Assembly: GCA_025175895.1 (NCBI GenBank)
Contig: CM045988.1
Coordinates: 15,901,647-15,965,646, forward strand
Direction: 5' to 3'
Length of the DNA stretch: 64,000 nucleotides
From: Wurfbainia villosa
Lineage: Eukaryota; Streptophyta; Magnoliopsida; Zingiberales; Zingiberaceae
The notes under the pieces are model-generated. The model did no database searches. It saw only the letters and a program-made list of their open reading frames with translations, and had not been told where the DNA came from. This document shows, piece by piece, positions 53,851 to 64,000 of the stretch (position 1 is its first letter; the number at the start of each line of letters is the position of its first letter). Made by a program: the position numbers and the translations under genes.

Positions 53851-55705
53851 TGAAGGGAGGGGAAACTTCGCTTCCCACTTCAACTCGCTCGCTTGTTCAT
53901 GGCGATCCCTTCTACGTCCGCTGACAAAAAAAAATTATCCTTGACAAGAGGGATTACCCAAGCTACCATTTCATCGTCATGCTATTCGATTAGAGTAGTC
54001 ATTTGAACAAACTTGTTGTTCAAGCAACCAACTTCTATTCTAGATTAGCCGCGGAATAGACGATGTACGGATCGCTGATTTTTGCATTTGTATTTGGGGT
54101 CCAAGTAAATTTAGCCACATATAAAACCATACAACATACAACATGTATATGATTGAAAAACAATTATAGACATGTCACAAAAGAATATAAACAAGCATTA
54201 TACCTATCGATCTTCTATTGTATGTCCTCCCTTCTTTTGGATGTCGTGTGGGCGATGATCTTCCAAAAGTCGAAGCCTCCTAGATCACCAATCTTCCTTT
54301 CTTTGCTCACTTTGAAAAAAAGGAAGAATAAGAAAGAAAACTCTCCTCTATCTAGGACCAACAAACAAGCTCCCAACTTGAAGCTTGCCGCCGGCCTAAA
54401 GAGAGGGAAAGGTGGGCGCCGGCCTAGAGCTCCAAGGAATCACCCTAACCCTTGTTTCCACCGTCCAAGGAGAAGAGAAGGAAGAGCTTTGGACGCCGGC
54501 CAAATAGAGGAGAGGATGGGCACCGACCACCTAAGGAAGAAGAAGAAAAATCTTTCCAAGTTTGTGGTCGGCCAAGCCTCCTTTCCATTGCCGCCCAAAA
54601 ACCCTAATCCCCTTTGCCTCCAAATTGCTCTTGCCGCCCATCCAAATCCCTCCTTTTATAGAGTTAGGCTTAAGCCTTGTTTTAATCTCCACCATCGGTT
54701 CTAGGGATTTAAACTCAATCGTCGGATCTAGAGATTAAATTTCAATCGTTGGATCTAGAGATTTAATCTCTATCGTTGGATCTAGAGTTTTGTTTTCCAT
54801 CATTGGATCTAGGCTCCATGAGATTTTAATAGGCCACAATAGGGACCATGAGGAGGAGTTGGATCTTGGCCACCCAATGGATCAAGCCCACATAAAGTCC
54901 GATCCATTAATGATAATCCATTCCACTAGAGGATTATCATTGATCTACCTCACCAACCCCCATAAATTAATATGAGCTTCATATACTATTTGTACATTTT
55001 TTCTCTCCGTGTTTAAGATCTCGAATGACCGTCGATTAATTAATATCCTGACAATTAATTATTCAACATCTAACTCCATGAGTAGTACCACTAAACCTTA
55101 TCATCATGCCGGACCAAGTCCACCTGCAGGGTTTACATGATGAACCTTATGAGCTCCTCAAAGGGACATCATCATCCTAATATATAGGACACGGTTTCTT
55201 CCTATAATCAACAGTACACCATATAAATAATAAAATTTCCCAACTTACCGAGCCTATCGATTTACTCTATAAATCTCGCCCATTTGTAAATCAAAGAAAT
55301 GAATACTAAGTATATGTACCCATTATTATATCGGGATTAAGAGAATGTACAATATAATATCAGAGATCCGATTCGATTATGTAGTCAGCAATAAATCGAA
55401 TCACCTCTAAGTCGGTCCTGCTCAATACACTCAAAGTTTACTAGTGTGATTCTATGGTCAAGACAAACTAATACCAAATCACACTACAACCATTCCAATG
55501 GTTTGTCGATAACCATCTCAGTTGTGAGCCTCTGCTTATACTTTACAATGAACCGATAACATGATCTCCTGTGTGACACTACACACAATGTTATCTCTAC
55601 AATGTAATATGTATAACCATAAATATGCAAACAATGATCATGTGATTCTTATTTCAAAATAAAGATATTCATGCAAAGATAGACTTTTCAAGATACATCC
55701 CAACA
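53851..55705 (-). mobile_element. B2 5' LTR
   Basis: From TGAAGGGAGGGG to GATACATCCCAACA, followed by GAGAG. A minus-strand TATA box is at 54653-54660. Confidence 0.93.
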
Positions 55706-55710
55706 GAGAG

Positions 55711-56890
55711 AAGGGCATAACACCTAAGGAAGAAGAAAACATTCCAAAATTGTGGCAAGACACACTCTAAAAAATCCTAGTTGCCCACTTCTTCCTCACG
55801 CCAAGCCAAGGAAGAAAAACCCTAATCTCTCTAATTCATCTACATGCCCAAGCCTTAAGCCCATATTTATAGAGTTAGGCTTGCCTTCTTTTAATCTCCA
55901 TCGCGCGGGCTAAGGATTTAATCTCAACCGTGATCTAGAGATTTAATCTCAACCTCAGATTTAATCCACCGATCTAGAGTTTTGTTTTCCATCATTGGAT
56001 CTAGGCTCCATGAAGTCTTAATAGGCTACAATAGGGACCATGAGGAGGAGTTGGATCTTGGCCACCCAATGGATCAAGCCACATAAATTCCGATCCATTA
56101 ATGATAATCCATTCCACTAGAGGATTATCACCTGATCTACCTCACCTAAGTTAATATAATATGGGCTCCATATATTATTTGTACATTTATCTCTCCGTGT
56201 TTGTTTAAGATCTCGACATTAATTAATTTACGACAATTAATTAATAAACATCTAACTCCATGAGTAGTACCACTCAACTTTATAATCATGCCGGACCAAG
56301 TCCACCTGCAAGGTTTACATGATGAACCTTATGAGCTCTTCAAGGGGACATCATCAACCTAATATATAGGACACGGTTTCCTCCTCTAATCAACAGTACA
56401 CCATATAAATAATACCATTTCCCAACTTACCGAGTCTATCGATTTACTCTATAAATCTCGCCCATTGGTAAATCAAAGAAATGAATACTATGTATATGTG
56501 CTCATATTATATCAGATTTAGAGCATGTACAACATAATATCCGATTCGATTATGTACTCAGTAATAAATCGAATCACCTCTAAGTCGGTCCTGCTCAATA
56601 CACACAAAGTGTACTATGGTAATTCTATGGTCAAGACAAACCAATACCAAATTACACTACAACCATACCAATGGTTTGTCCAAAGCCATCTCAGGTGTGA
56701 GCCTTTACTTATACTTTACAAGAAATTGATAAAATGATCTCCCATGTGACACTACACACCATGTTATCTACAATGTAATGTATTAGATAAAATGCATAAT
56801 CATAAATATGCAAACAATGATCATGTGATTCTTATTTCAAAAATAAAGATGTTCATATAAAAGATAGAATATTTAGTATACATCCCAACA
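55711..56890 (-). mobile_element. F 3' LTR, right part
   Basis: It continues from 40895 after the B2 insertion and ends TACATCCCAACA. A polypurine tract (AAGTGGGAGATT, minus) follows at 56891-56902. Sequence divergence from the B2 LTRs is higher than between the two B2 LTRs, as expected of an older host. Confidence 0.88.
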
Positions 56891-56923
56891 ATCTCCCACT
56901 TATACTAAAAGAATATGTTGTCC

Positions 56924-57424
56924 TCAAACTGCCATACATCTGATTCCCATTCCCTCCACATGTCTATCAAAATCTCTCGTTAGAAGGGCCTTAGTGATAT
57001 TATCTGCTAGGTTATCCTCCAATGCAATCTTTGCCACAACAACTTCTCCTCTCTTTACGATTTCTCATATTAGGTGGTACTTGCGCTTTATGTGTTTACT
57101 TGCCTTATGGGCTCGTGGTTCCTTCGAGTTTGCAACTGCACCACTATTATCACAATAAATTGTGATAGTTCTGGGCAAACAAGGAATCACATCCAAGTCC
57201 ATCAAGAAGTTCCTGAGTCACACAACTTCTTTGGCCGCCTAAGAGGCTGCCACATACTCAGCTTCCATGGTGGAGTCCGCCACGCATTTCTGCTTGATAC
57301 TCCTCCATACAATGGCTCCACCTCCTAAAGTAAACACAAAATATGATGTAGACTTATTGTTATCCCTATCCGATTGGAAGTCGAATCGCGTAACCCACGG
57401 GAGTAATTGTGGAAACTAGCATAT
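56924..57424 (-). pseudogene. F RNase H, broken
   Basis: It matches B2 48906-49415, with a stop at 56924. Conserved RNase H words can be traced in the minus-strand frames despite several breaks. It is cut by the solo LTR at 57424. Confidence 0.8.
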
Positions 57425-58366
57425 TGTTGGTGCAGGGGCACTAGATAATCGAACCTGTGTTTTGATTATGGCAAAGACACAAAGTTAAGTTTACATCATT
57501 ATCTCACGAGCTAAATCAAGTGTGCAGAAAAGTGCTAAAGCTGGAGCTGAAGGCTAGCGACACCCAGAGGAAGACGCGGTGGTCGAGCGACACTCAAGTG
57601 ACTTCGAAGGGAGCCGAAGGAATCGAATGGAAGGCCGAAAGCGAGAGCTACAATCAAGGTAAGCTCGTGTGAGTGAGAGATTGTAAGGTCGTGTCCTCTT
57701 TACGGGGATGACCATAGGCGGCGATCCGATTAAGACTTCCTTCCCTAGGTCTAGATGACGGTCGAACCATCGCATTTATCATTTTTCGAGCTAACCTCTT
57801 ATCGCAGGAAGTGGCGTGATGGCATCACGGACATCAAGAAGTCGATCGATGCTTATCGATCGATGGGAGGCATCACGCGATGGCGATGAATCAACCTTGG
57901 CTTAGGTCAAATCGAGCGTAATTTATAAAATTTCGACAACTTCATGATCTGCTCAAAAAGAGGAGACATATTCAGAGGCCAAAATCTATAAAAGGAGGGG
58001 AGGATTCCAAGCATCATCAAGTTTATTCATCAAGTGCTCCCTTCATGCTAACGCCATAACGCCATATACGCACAAGTTCAAATCTCCTTCACAGCAGCAG
58101 TAAGTAATTAATTCTTTTTTAATCGTGAGGTTTGCTCTGTTTTCATCCTCATCATTGTTTATTGTCTCCTACTCCAACAAGGAGGAGACGTTATAGTGCT
58201 TTGCCTCCGTTCAGTGAGTCTAGGACCAATAGGGGCTTGTAGCAACTGAACCAAGTAAAAATAAATGTGTTCCTTTATTTTCCGCTGCTCTTACTCATTT
58301 AATTGTCTACTCAAACGAAACATCGAAAAGATTTACGATAGCTATTCACCCCCCCCCCCTCCAACA
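57425..58366 (+). mobile_element. Solo LTR, Sirevirus-like, TSD CATAT
   Basis: The insert is 942 bases from TGTTGGTGCAGGGG to CCCCTCCAACA, flanked by CATAT at 57420-57424 and 58367-58371. B2 has the empty site (GCATATAATCCC). The CTATTCACCCCC end resembles the other Sirevirus LTRs. It contains AGTCGATCGATGC and ATCGATCGATGGG words (about 57840-57868) where its relatives have palindromes. No internal region is left, which is the expected result of recombination between two LTRs. Plus orientation is inferred from the LTR end. Confidence 0.92.
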
Positions 58367-59894
58367 CATATAATCCCTAGTCCTTCTCAGGTACTTCAAT
58401 ATATGCTTATCACCAATGTATGTACTTGATCGATTACTCCATATCGCTAACCATGCTCACAATAAAGCAGATATCTAGTCTCGTACATATAGCATACATG
58501 AAGCTTCCTACTACCGAAGCATAAGGAACCACCTTCATCTCCTTTATCTCCTCAGATGTTCTAGGAAACATCTCCTTAGATAAAAAAACTCCATGTCTGA
58601 AAGGTAGAAAACCTTTCTTGGAGTTTTGCATGCTAAAACGATCCATAATGGTGTCTATGTATGAAGCTTGAGATAAGCACAACATCCTTTTCCTGCTATC
58701 CCTTGTAATCTTGATCCCAAGGATGTGTCCCACTTCTCCCAAGTCCTTCATATCAAACTATTTGGATAACCAAACTCTTACGTCCGATAAAACATTGACA
58801 TTGTTGCCAATTAACAAAATGTCATCTACGTATAGTACAAGAAATACCACTACATTTCCGTCACATCTCTTGTATACACAAGACTCATCCAGACTTTGAA
58901 TAAATCCATAAGACTGGATTACCTCATCAAAGCGGATGTTCCAAGACCTCGAAGCTTGCTTCAATCCATAAATGGACCGATTAAGCTTACACACAAGATG
59001 CTCTTTTCCCTTTGCAATGAATCCCTCTGGTTGCTTCATATAGATGCTCTCCTCAAGACTTCCATTAAGGAAAGCTGTCTTTACATCCATCTGCCTTACC
59101 TCATAATCCATATGAGCAGCAATACATAAGAGAATCTGGATAGACTTAAGCATGACTACTGGCAAAAAGGTCTCCTCATAATTGATACCCTCTTTATGAG
59201 TATACCCCTTCGCAACAAGCCTTCTTGAAGGTCACAACCTTCCCATCTATTCCTCTCTTTCTTTTGTAGATCTACCTGCATCAAATGACTTTTACACCAT
59301 TGGGTGGTTCTACTAGCTCCCATACATGATTTGAATCAATAGATTCTATCTCAGAATTCATCGCACTTTGCCAAGATACCGCATCTTTATCTTGGATCAC
59401 CTCGTCATATGTCCAGGGATCTGGTTCATGTTCACCAGGGATCAAATCAGAAGATTCTCCCAAGTACATGAATCTATCAGGCTGTCTAACAACCCTCCCA
59501 CTATGATGAGATATCACCTGTGTATTCTCTGTGACACGTGGTATAGTGACTTGTGGTATATCCTCTTGTACCGGTGGTACTGAAGCAGGGACTTCCCCTC
59601 TCAATTCCTTCAGAACAATCTTACTCATGAGCTTGTGGTTCATCACATAGTTTTCCTCTGTCATATGATCTGTACTTACGATCAACCTCTCGATCTATAG
59701 AACTATAAAAAACCACCTTCGCTCCTCTAGATCTAATTGTACCAATTAGACATCAATTTTTACGATAGGTTCCAAAATATATCCATCTAAAATCTCTTTA
59801 GAGCATATCCTCAAACCACATTTCAAAGTATCATCATTATTGAAATCCTAAAGTAATCCACTCTCCCATGGTTATTAACTACCTATCCATTTAA
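58367..59894 (-). pseudogene. F RT, hinge and integrase C-terminus, broken
   Basis: 58434-58751 reads KDLGEVGHILGIKITRD and KGFLPFRHG. 58758-59165 is the best RT block: MLKSIQILLCIAAHMDYEVRQ, MDVKTAFLNGSLEES, CKLNRSIYGLKQASRSWNIRFDE and the catalytic YVDDILLIGNN. 59281-59685 is the hinge with SGRVVRQPDRFMYLGES. From 59690 to 59894 the similarity to B2 fades, and the G2 LTR begins. Confidence 0.85.
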
Positions 59895-61792
59895 AGGATC
59901 CCTTCCAAGTGATCCTTGCGAAAGAAAACCTCGTACAAAAAAAAATAAATTTCTCTAAAAGAAAAAAAAACTTATCTTATAGGAGAATATTACCTTTGTT
60001 ACGTGCCCTTTTTAATCCCGCTTCTCCTTGGGTTTGTTGGATCTTTTAGCACGTCAAATATCCGTGCCTCTATATGTATCCACACGAGCAAGCTCTTGTC
60101 TCACAAAAGAAACTAGAAGAGCTCTCCTTTACTTCTTGCTAGAGAAGTCCCTAAAGGAGAGGAAGGTAGGGAAAAAGAGAAAGGAAGAAGAAGACCACTC
60201 TTCTTGCTAGCCTACACTCACAAAAGCCACACAACCAAAGCCTCTCACCACCAAGCTCTCTCCAAGCCTCAAGCTTCCACCAATTTGGCCGGCCACCCCA
60301 TGGAGTGTTTTATAGGATTGAAAAAACCTTTCACCTCCTATCACATTCAATGCAATCAATTGCATTGAAAAATAATCAAACAAGGAGTTACACTCCTTGT
60401 TTGGCCGGCCACATGTGGAGAAATTCCAAAGGTCAAAACCCTTTGTCTCCTTCCACCTCATCAAGCTTAGGTGGCATGCTTATGTGGCATGCTTATGTGG
60501 CATGCTTAGGTGGCATGCTTATGTGGCATTCATGCATGTTGAATTAATCTTATTAATTCAATAAGCTTATGTTATCATATTGAATTAATCTCATTAAATC
60601 AATAAGGTAACATATTGAATTAATCTTATTAAATCAATTAAGCTTAGGCTATCATGATAACATATTTATTTAATCTTATTAAATTAATAAGCTTAGCATA
60701 TTGAATTAATCTCATTAAATCAACAAGCTAAAAATCTCATTAAGCTTAAAGTCCAAAAACCATTTTGTACTTAAGCTTATTCCCAAATTATTCTAGTCAA
60801 ACTAGAATGCACTAATTCTTCTAATCATCATGCTCTTTGTGTGTGACCCTATAGACTCTCATAACGTTGGCAGTGGATCTAAACTCTTTTAGATACACAA
60901 GCAATGAGCGACATCTAGCAATACATCATTGCTACCCAAGTTATGAAATAAGTCAAGATCCGACTAACCTTTCCGTGACTACTATAATGTATGACTGTGT
61001 CCTTCTATCCTTGATATCAGATTGACCAATGAGGCATAGACCGTGTCATTCTCGATTAATCTATGTGTTTCTTGATCCCTGAGTAAACTAACTCAAACAA
61101 ATGAGCTCAATATCTCATATTGACTCATTCGAGCATGGCCATGCGTTTTAGTAGTTCTACTCAATCAAGGGGCCCAAAGATATCACTCCCGTCATATGGG
61201 AGGGATAGATCCCATCTACATCACTCACATCCCTCCGCATAATTTGTTATATACCCGATGTCGCCTTTATGGTCCACCTGATTACGGGTGACGCGTTTGT
61301 GATACCAAAGTACATAACTCCTTATGTAGGGAACCGTAGTGACTTCAGGTTTGAGGACTATTCATACCAATAGTCACATGAGAAAGTTTATGACACTCAT
61401 ATGACGATCCATGAAACTTTCTCATGGCGGGTCAGTTCAGTATATATTCTCTAATATATACCCATGTGTCAACTTGATATCATATATCCATGACTTGTGA
61501 GATCAAGTCATCAATTGACCTACATGCTAGTCTTTATGTATTAATATTGCCCTTGCATATTAATACTTGACTAGGAACATTTATGAAAGTGTTCTTTATA
61601 GCCTCTCATAATCAATTCTGCCAATTGATGTGCTGTAGATAAGAACCTACTTTTCTAGGGCATTATTATATTTAATTTAGCTGGCACAAGCAAGACGTAA
61701 ATATAATAACCAATCCTTTGCCTTTATAGAATATGATACAAAATATTCCCTATTCAACCATCACATGATTGGTTCTAGGGCTATAACTAACA
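59895..61792 (-). mobile_element. 3' LTR of G2
   Basis: It matches the G1 LTR in inverted orientation from GGATCCCTTCC to GGGCTATAACTAACA. It has CTTATGTGGCATG units near 60468-60535 and AT-rich GATTAATTCAATATG-type units at about 60536-60725. A minus-strand TATA box (GTTTTATA on the plus strand) is at about 60307-60314. Confidence 0.9.
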
Positions 61793-61806
61793 ATCTCCCA
61801 CTAGCA

Positions 61807-62753
61807 CTAGTACCAATCACTATAATATCTGATACCTAGTGACCTAGTGTGACCATCATGCTTCCTCTGTGCCAAAGCCTTGGTCAATGGATCTGCGATG
61901 TTAGCTTCTGTCGGTACTCTGCATATCCTCACATCTCCTCTATCGATGATCTCTCGAATGAGATGGAAGCGCCACCGTATGTGTTTGGTCCGCTGATGTG
62001 TTCGAGGTTCCTTAGCCTGTGAAATAGCCCCATTGTTGTCACAATAGAGGTCTATTCGATCTGCAATGCTAGGAACTACTCCAAGTTCACTGATGAACTT
62101 GCGGAGCCAAACATCCTCCTTTACTGCATCAGACGCAGCAATATACTCGACTTATGTTGTAGAATCAGCAACTGTGTCCTGCTTCGAACTCTTCTAGCTC
62201 ACAACTCCACCATTCAGGCAAAACACGTACCCCGATTGCGATCTATAGTCATCCTTGTCTGTTTGGAAGCTTGCATCACTATAACCCTTTACAGTTAGCT
62301 CCTCATTGCCTCCAAATATCAGGAAATATTCTTTCGTTCTTCGTAAGTATTTAAGAATATTTTTGACTGCTATCCAGTGACTTTCACCTGGATCCGACTG
62401 GTATCTACTCGTCATGCTTAAAGCATCACGAGGCGTCGGAGCAAGTACAAAGCATGGCGTACATGATAGACCCTATAGCGGATGCATAAGGGATCTTATC
62501 CACGATCTCTCTCCTCCTTAGAAGAGGACATTGAGTCTTGAAGACTCACACCATGTGATAAAGCGAAATCCTTTCTTGGAATTTTGCATAGCAAAGCGAT
62601 CTAGCACTTTATCAATGTATGTACTCGACTTAGGCCAAGTAATCTTTTAGATCTATCTCTATAGATCTTGATGCCTAGAATATAGGCGGCTTCACCTAAG
62701 TCTTTCATCGAGAAACAATTCCTAACCACATCTTCACATTTGGGTGAGGAATA
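61807..62753 (-). pseudogene. G2 RNase H and C-terminal RT, broken
   Basis: A stop at 61807 follows the terminal SDWY. The RNase H core is traceable in 61810-62160 and in 62194-62415 (SRYQSDPGESHWIAVKNILKYLRRTKEYFLIFGGNEELTVKGYSDASFQTDKDD in three parts). Several breaks occur between 62416 and 62753, in the RT thumb region. It preserves CAG/CTG words that are altered in G1. Confidence 0.88.
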
Positions 62754-64000
62754 TCATTTCCGATGAAGTATGTCATCTACATACAAGACAAGAAATACAA
62801 CTGTGCTCCCACTATTTCTCTTGTAGACACAAGGTTCATCTTCATTCTTGATGAAACCAAACTCCTTGATTGCATCATCGAATCGAAGATTCCAGCTTCG
62901 AGAGGCTTGCTTTAGTCCATAAATGGACCTTTGCAGTTTGCATACCTTTCCAGGATGCTTTGGATCTTCAAAACCCTCAGGCTGTGTCATGTACACATCC
63001 TCGAGTAGCTTTCCATTGAGCGGTTTTGACATCCATCTGCGGATCTCATAATCGTGGTAGGTGCATGATAGCAAGTATGATCGAATGGATTTAAGCATCA
63101 GTGAAAAGGTTTCATAGTCAATACCATGAATTTGTTTGAATCCTTTAGCCACCAATCTACCTTTATAGGTATGCTTATTACCATCCATGTCAGTCTTTAC
63201 TTTAAAGACCCACTTACACCCAATGGGTTTTACCCCTTCAGGTGGATCAACCAAAGTCCATACTTGGTTAGTGTACATGGATTCCATTTCGGATCTCATG
63301 GCCTCTAGCCATTTCTCGGAATCTGGGCTCATCATAGCTTCTTGATAGGATGTAGGCTCATCAAGATCGACAAGCAATACATCACCGTTGTCAGTCAAGA
63401 GAAAAGAATATCTCTCGGGTTGACGGATCCTATCAGATCTATGAAGAGGTTGGTCTACTTGAATAGGTGTTTGCTCCACAACTCTTTGGGCAACAATTTC
63501 CTCATCCACAACACTTTGTGGTGCCTGTTCATTTTCCATCGAAGCCTTAGTGTTATCTTCATCTTGAATTTCTTCAAGATGAATTTTACTCCCACTAGTT
63601 TTTCTAGAAATAAATTCTCTTTCTAGAAAGACAACATTTCTGGCAACAAACACCTTGCCAAGTGTGGGATTGTAAAAGTAATATCCCTTAGTTTCCTTGG
63701 GATATCCTACAAAATAACACTTATCTGATTTGGGTCCTAGTTTATCTGAGACTTGACGTCTAACATAAGCTTCACAACCCCAAATCTTTATAAAAGACAT
63801 TTTGGGACTCTTCAGTCCATATACGTATATGGTGTCTTTTCTCGGCTTTTGATGGGAGCGATTAAGTGTGAAAGCGGTGTCTCTAGAGCTAAACCCCAAA
63901 AGGAAGTAGGTAGATCGGTCGGCTCATCATTGATCGTACCATATCTAATAGAGTCGATTTCTCCTCTCGGATACACCATTCCATTGTGGTGTTCGGTGGA
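62754..64000 (-). pseudogene. G2 RT, hinge and integrase, open for 381 codons
   Basis: The frame 62754-63899 contains the integrase C-terminus (KIWGCEAYVRRQVSDKLG, GYPKETKGYYFYNP), the hinge, RT from NQVWTLVDPPEGVKPIGCKW to YVDDIL. Compared with G1, it lacks a few codons around DYETFSLMLKSI and in the QMDVKTAFLNG block (RWMSKPLNGKLL). The frame ends after YVDDIL at the same place as in G1. From 63900 to 64000 the integrase core continues in another frame and leaves the window. Confidence 0.9.

Larger units (their letters stand above)
40896..55705 (-). mobile_element. Copia element B2, near complete, TSD GAGAG, hosting D
   Basis: The 3' LTR is 40896-42252 plus 48354-48872, gag-pol 48906-52796, leader 52797-53837, primer site 53838-53849 and 5' LTR 53851-55705. 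GAGAG flanks it at 40891-40895 and 55706-55710. The first LTR bases are TTAAGGG where the family has TGAAGGG, so the terminal TG has mutated. It was inserted into the LTR of F, an older member of its own family. Confidence 0.92.
40248..59894 (-). mobile_element. Copia element F (minus strand), interrupted by B2 and a solo LTR
   Basis: The 3' LTR is in two pieces (40248-40895 and 55711-56890) on either side of B2. Pol follows at 56924-57424 and 58367-59890, split by a solo LTR, and is cut at about 59894 by the LTR of G2. It belongs to the same family as B1 and B2 but is more degraded. Its 5' part is not in the window or was lost. Confidence 0.85.
59895..64000 (-). mobile_element. Angela-type copia element G2, 3' part (runs off the right end)
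   Basis: It has a 3' LTR (59895-61792), polypurine tract (61793-61803, minus AGTGGGAGAT) and pol (61807-64000). It is the same family as G1. The outer end of its LTR is missing or highly diverged: the last ~50 bases of the G1 LTR (ending AATTCCCTACA) are not recognisable left of 59895, so no target-site copy can be named. Confidence 0.9.

Noticed and set aside
58340..58360. Run of 11 C bases as an unusual structure
   Set aside because: All Sirevirus LTRs here end in CTATTCACCCCCC; the longer run is likely slippage or a homopolymer calling error.

Overview
The window is plant nuclear DNA made almost entirely of nested Ty1/copia LTR retrotransposons. I see no cellular gene. The evidence for a plant is the tRNA-Met-type primer-binding sites (TGGTATCAGAGC), copia domain order (gag, protease, integrase, reverse transcriptase, RNase H), TG...CA LTRs of 1.2-2.1 kb, 5-bp target-site duplications (TSDs), and features typical of plant Sireviruses: repeated polypurine tracts, palindromic LTR promoters, and two-zinc-knuckle coiled-coil gags. 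Species cannot be named from the sequence; an angiosperm with a large genome is likely.

Layout and nesting. (1) 1-7871: Angela-type element H, minus strand. A body (3220-6601) lies between a complete LTR (1121-3219) and a truncated LTR (6602-7871). The complete LTR also has a primer site and leader on its left side, so it seems to be shared with a second body running off the window. (2) 7872-11487: right half of Sirevirus A1, plus strand: RT, RNase H, 3' non-coding region and 3' LTR. H is inserted in its RT gene. (3) 11488-31292: copia element B1, minus strand, itself the target of A1, of gag-only Sirevirus A2 (12068-17600, TSD TTTAG) and, inside its 5' LTR, of Angela-type element G1 (22120-30882, TSD AGTAT). 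(4) 31293-33268 and 39971-40247: the only stretch I cannot assign, split by gag-only Sirevirus C (33269-39970, minus, TSD AGCTT). (5) 40248-59894: copia element F, minus, same family as B1. Its 3' LTR is split by B2, a full element of the same family (40896-55705, TSD GAGAG), whose own 3' LTR is split by gag-only Sirevirus D (42253-48348, TSD GTTTT/GTTTC). F pol carries a Sirevirus-like solo LTR (57425-58366, TSD CATAT). (6) 59895-64000: Angela-type element G2, minus, 3' LTR plus RNase H, RT and the start of integrase, running off the right end.

Three points stand out. First, the three Sireviruses with both LTRs in view (A2, C, D) carry gag and no pol, and all three gags stop just after the same C-terminal motif. 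That is the architecture of non-autonomous terminal-repeat gag elements, which would depend on pol from partners such as A1. Second, their LTR promoters and the DNA upstream of the polypurine tract carry paired copies of the palindrome CAGTCGACTG that can fold into perfect hairpins. Third, differences between paired copies cluster at CAG, CTG and CCG sites as small indels, even in the primer site. This suggests consensus errors at CHG-methylated positions, so many of the apparent frameshifts may not be real.

Other elements are mostly broken by stops and frameshifts; the one clean long reading frame is the 559-residue gag of element C. Domain calls and family names are by eye from the translated sequence; no database search was run.
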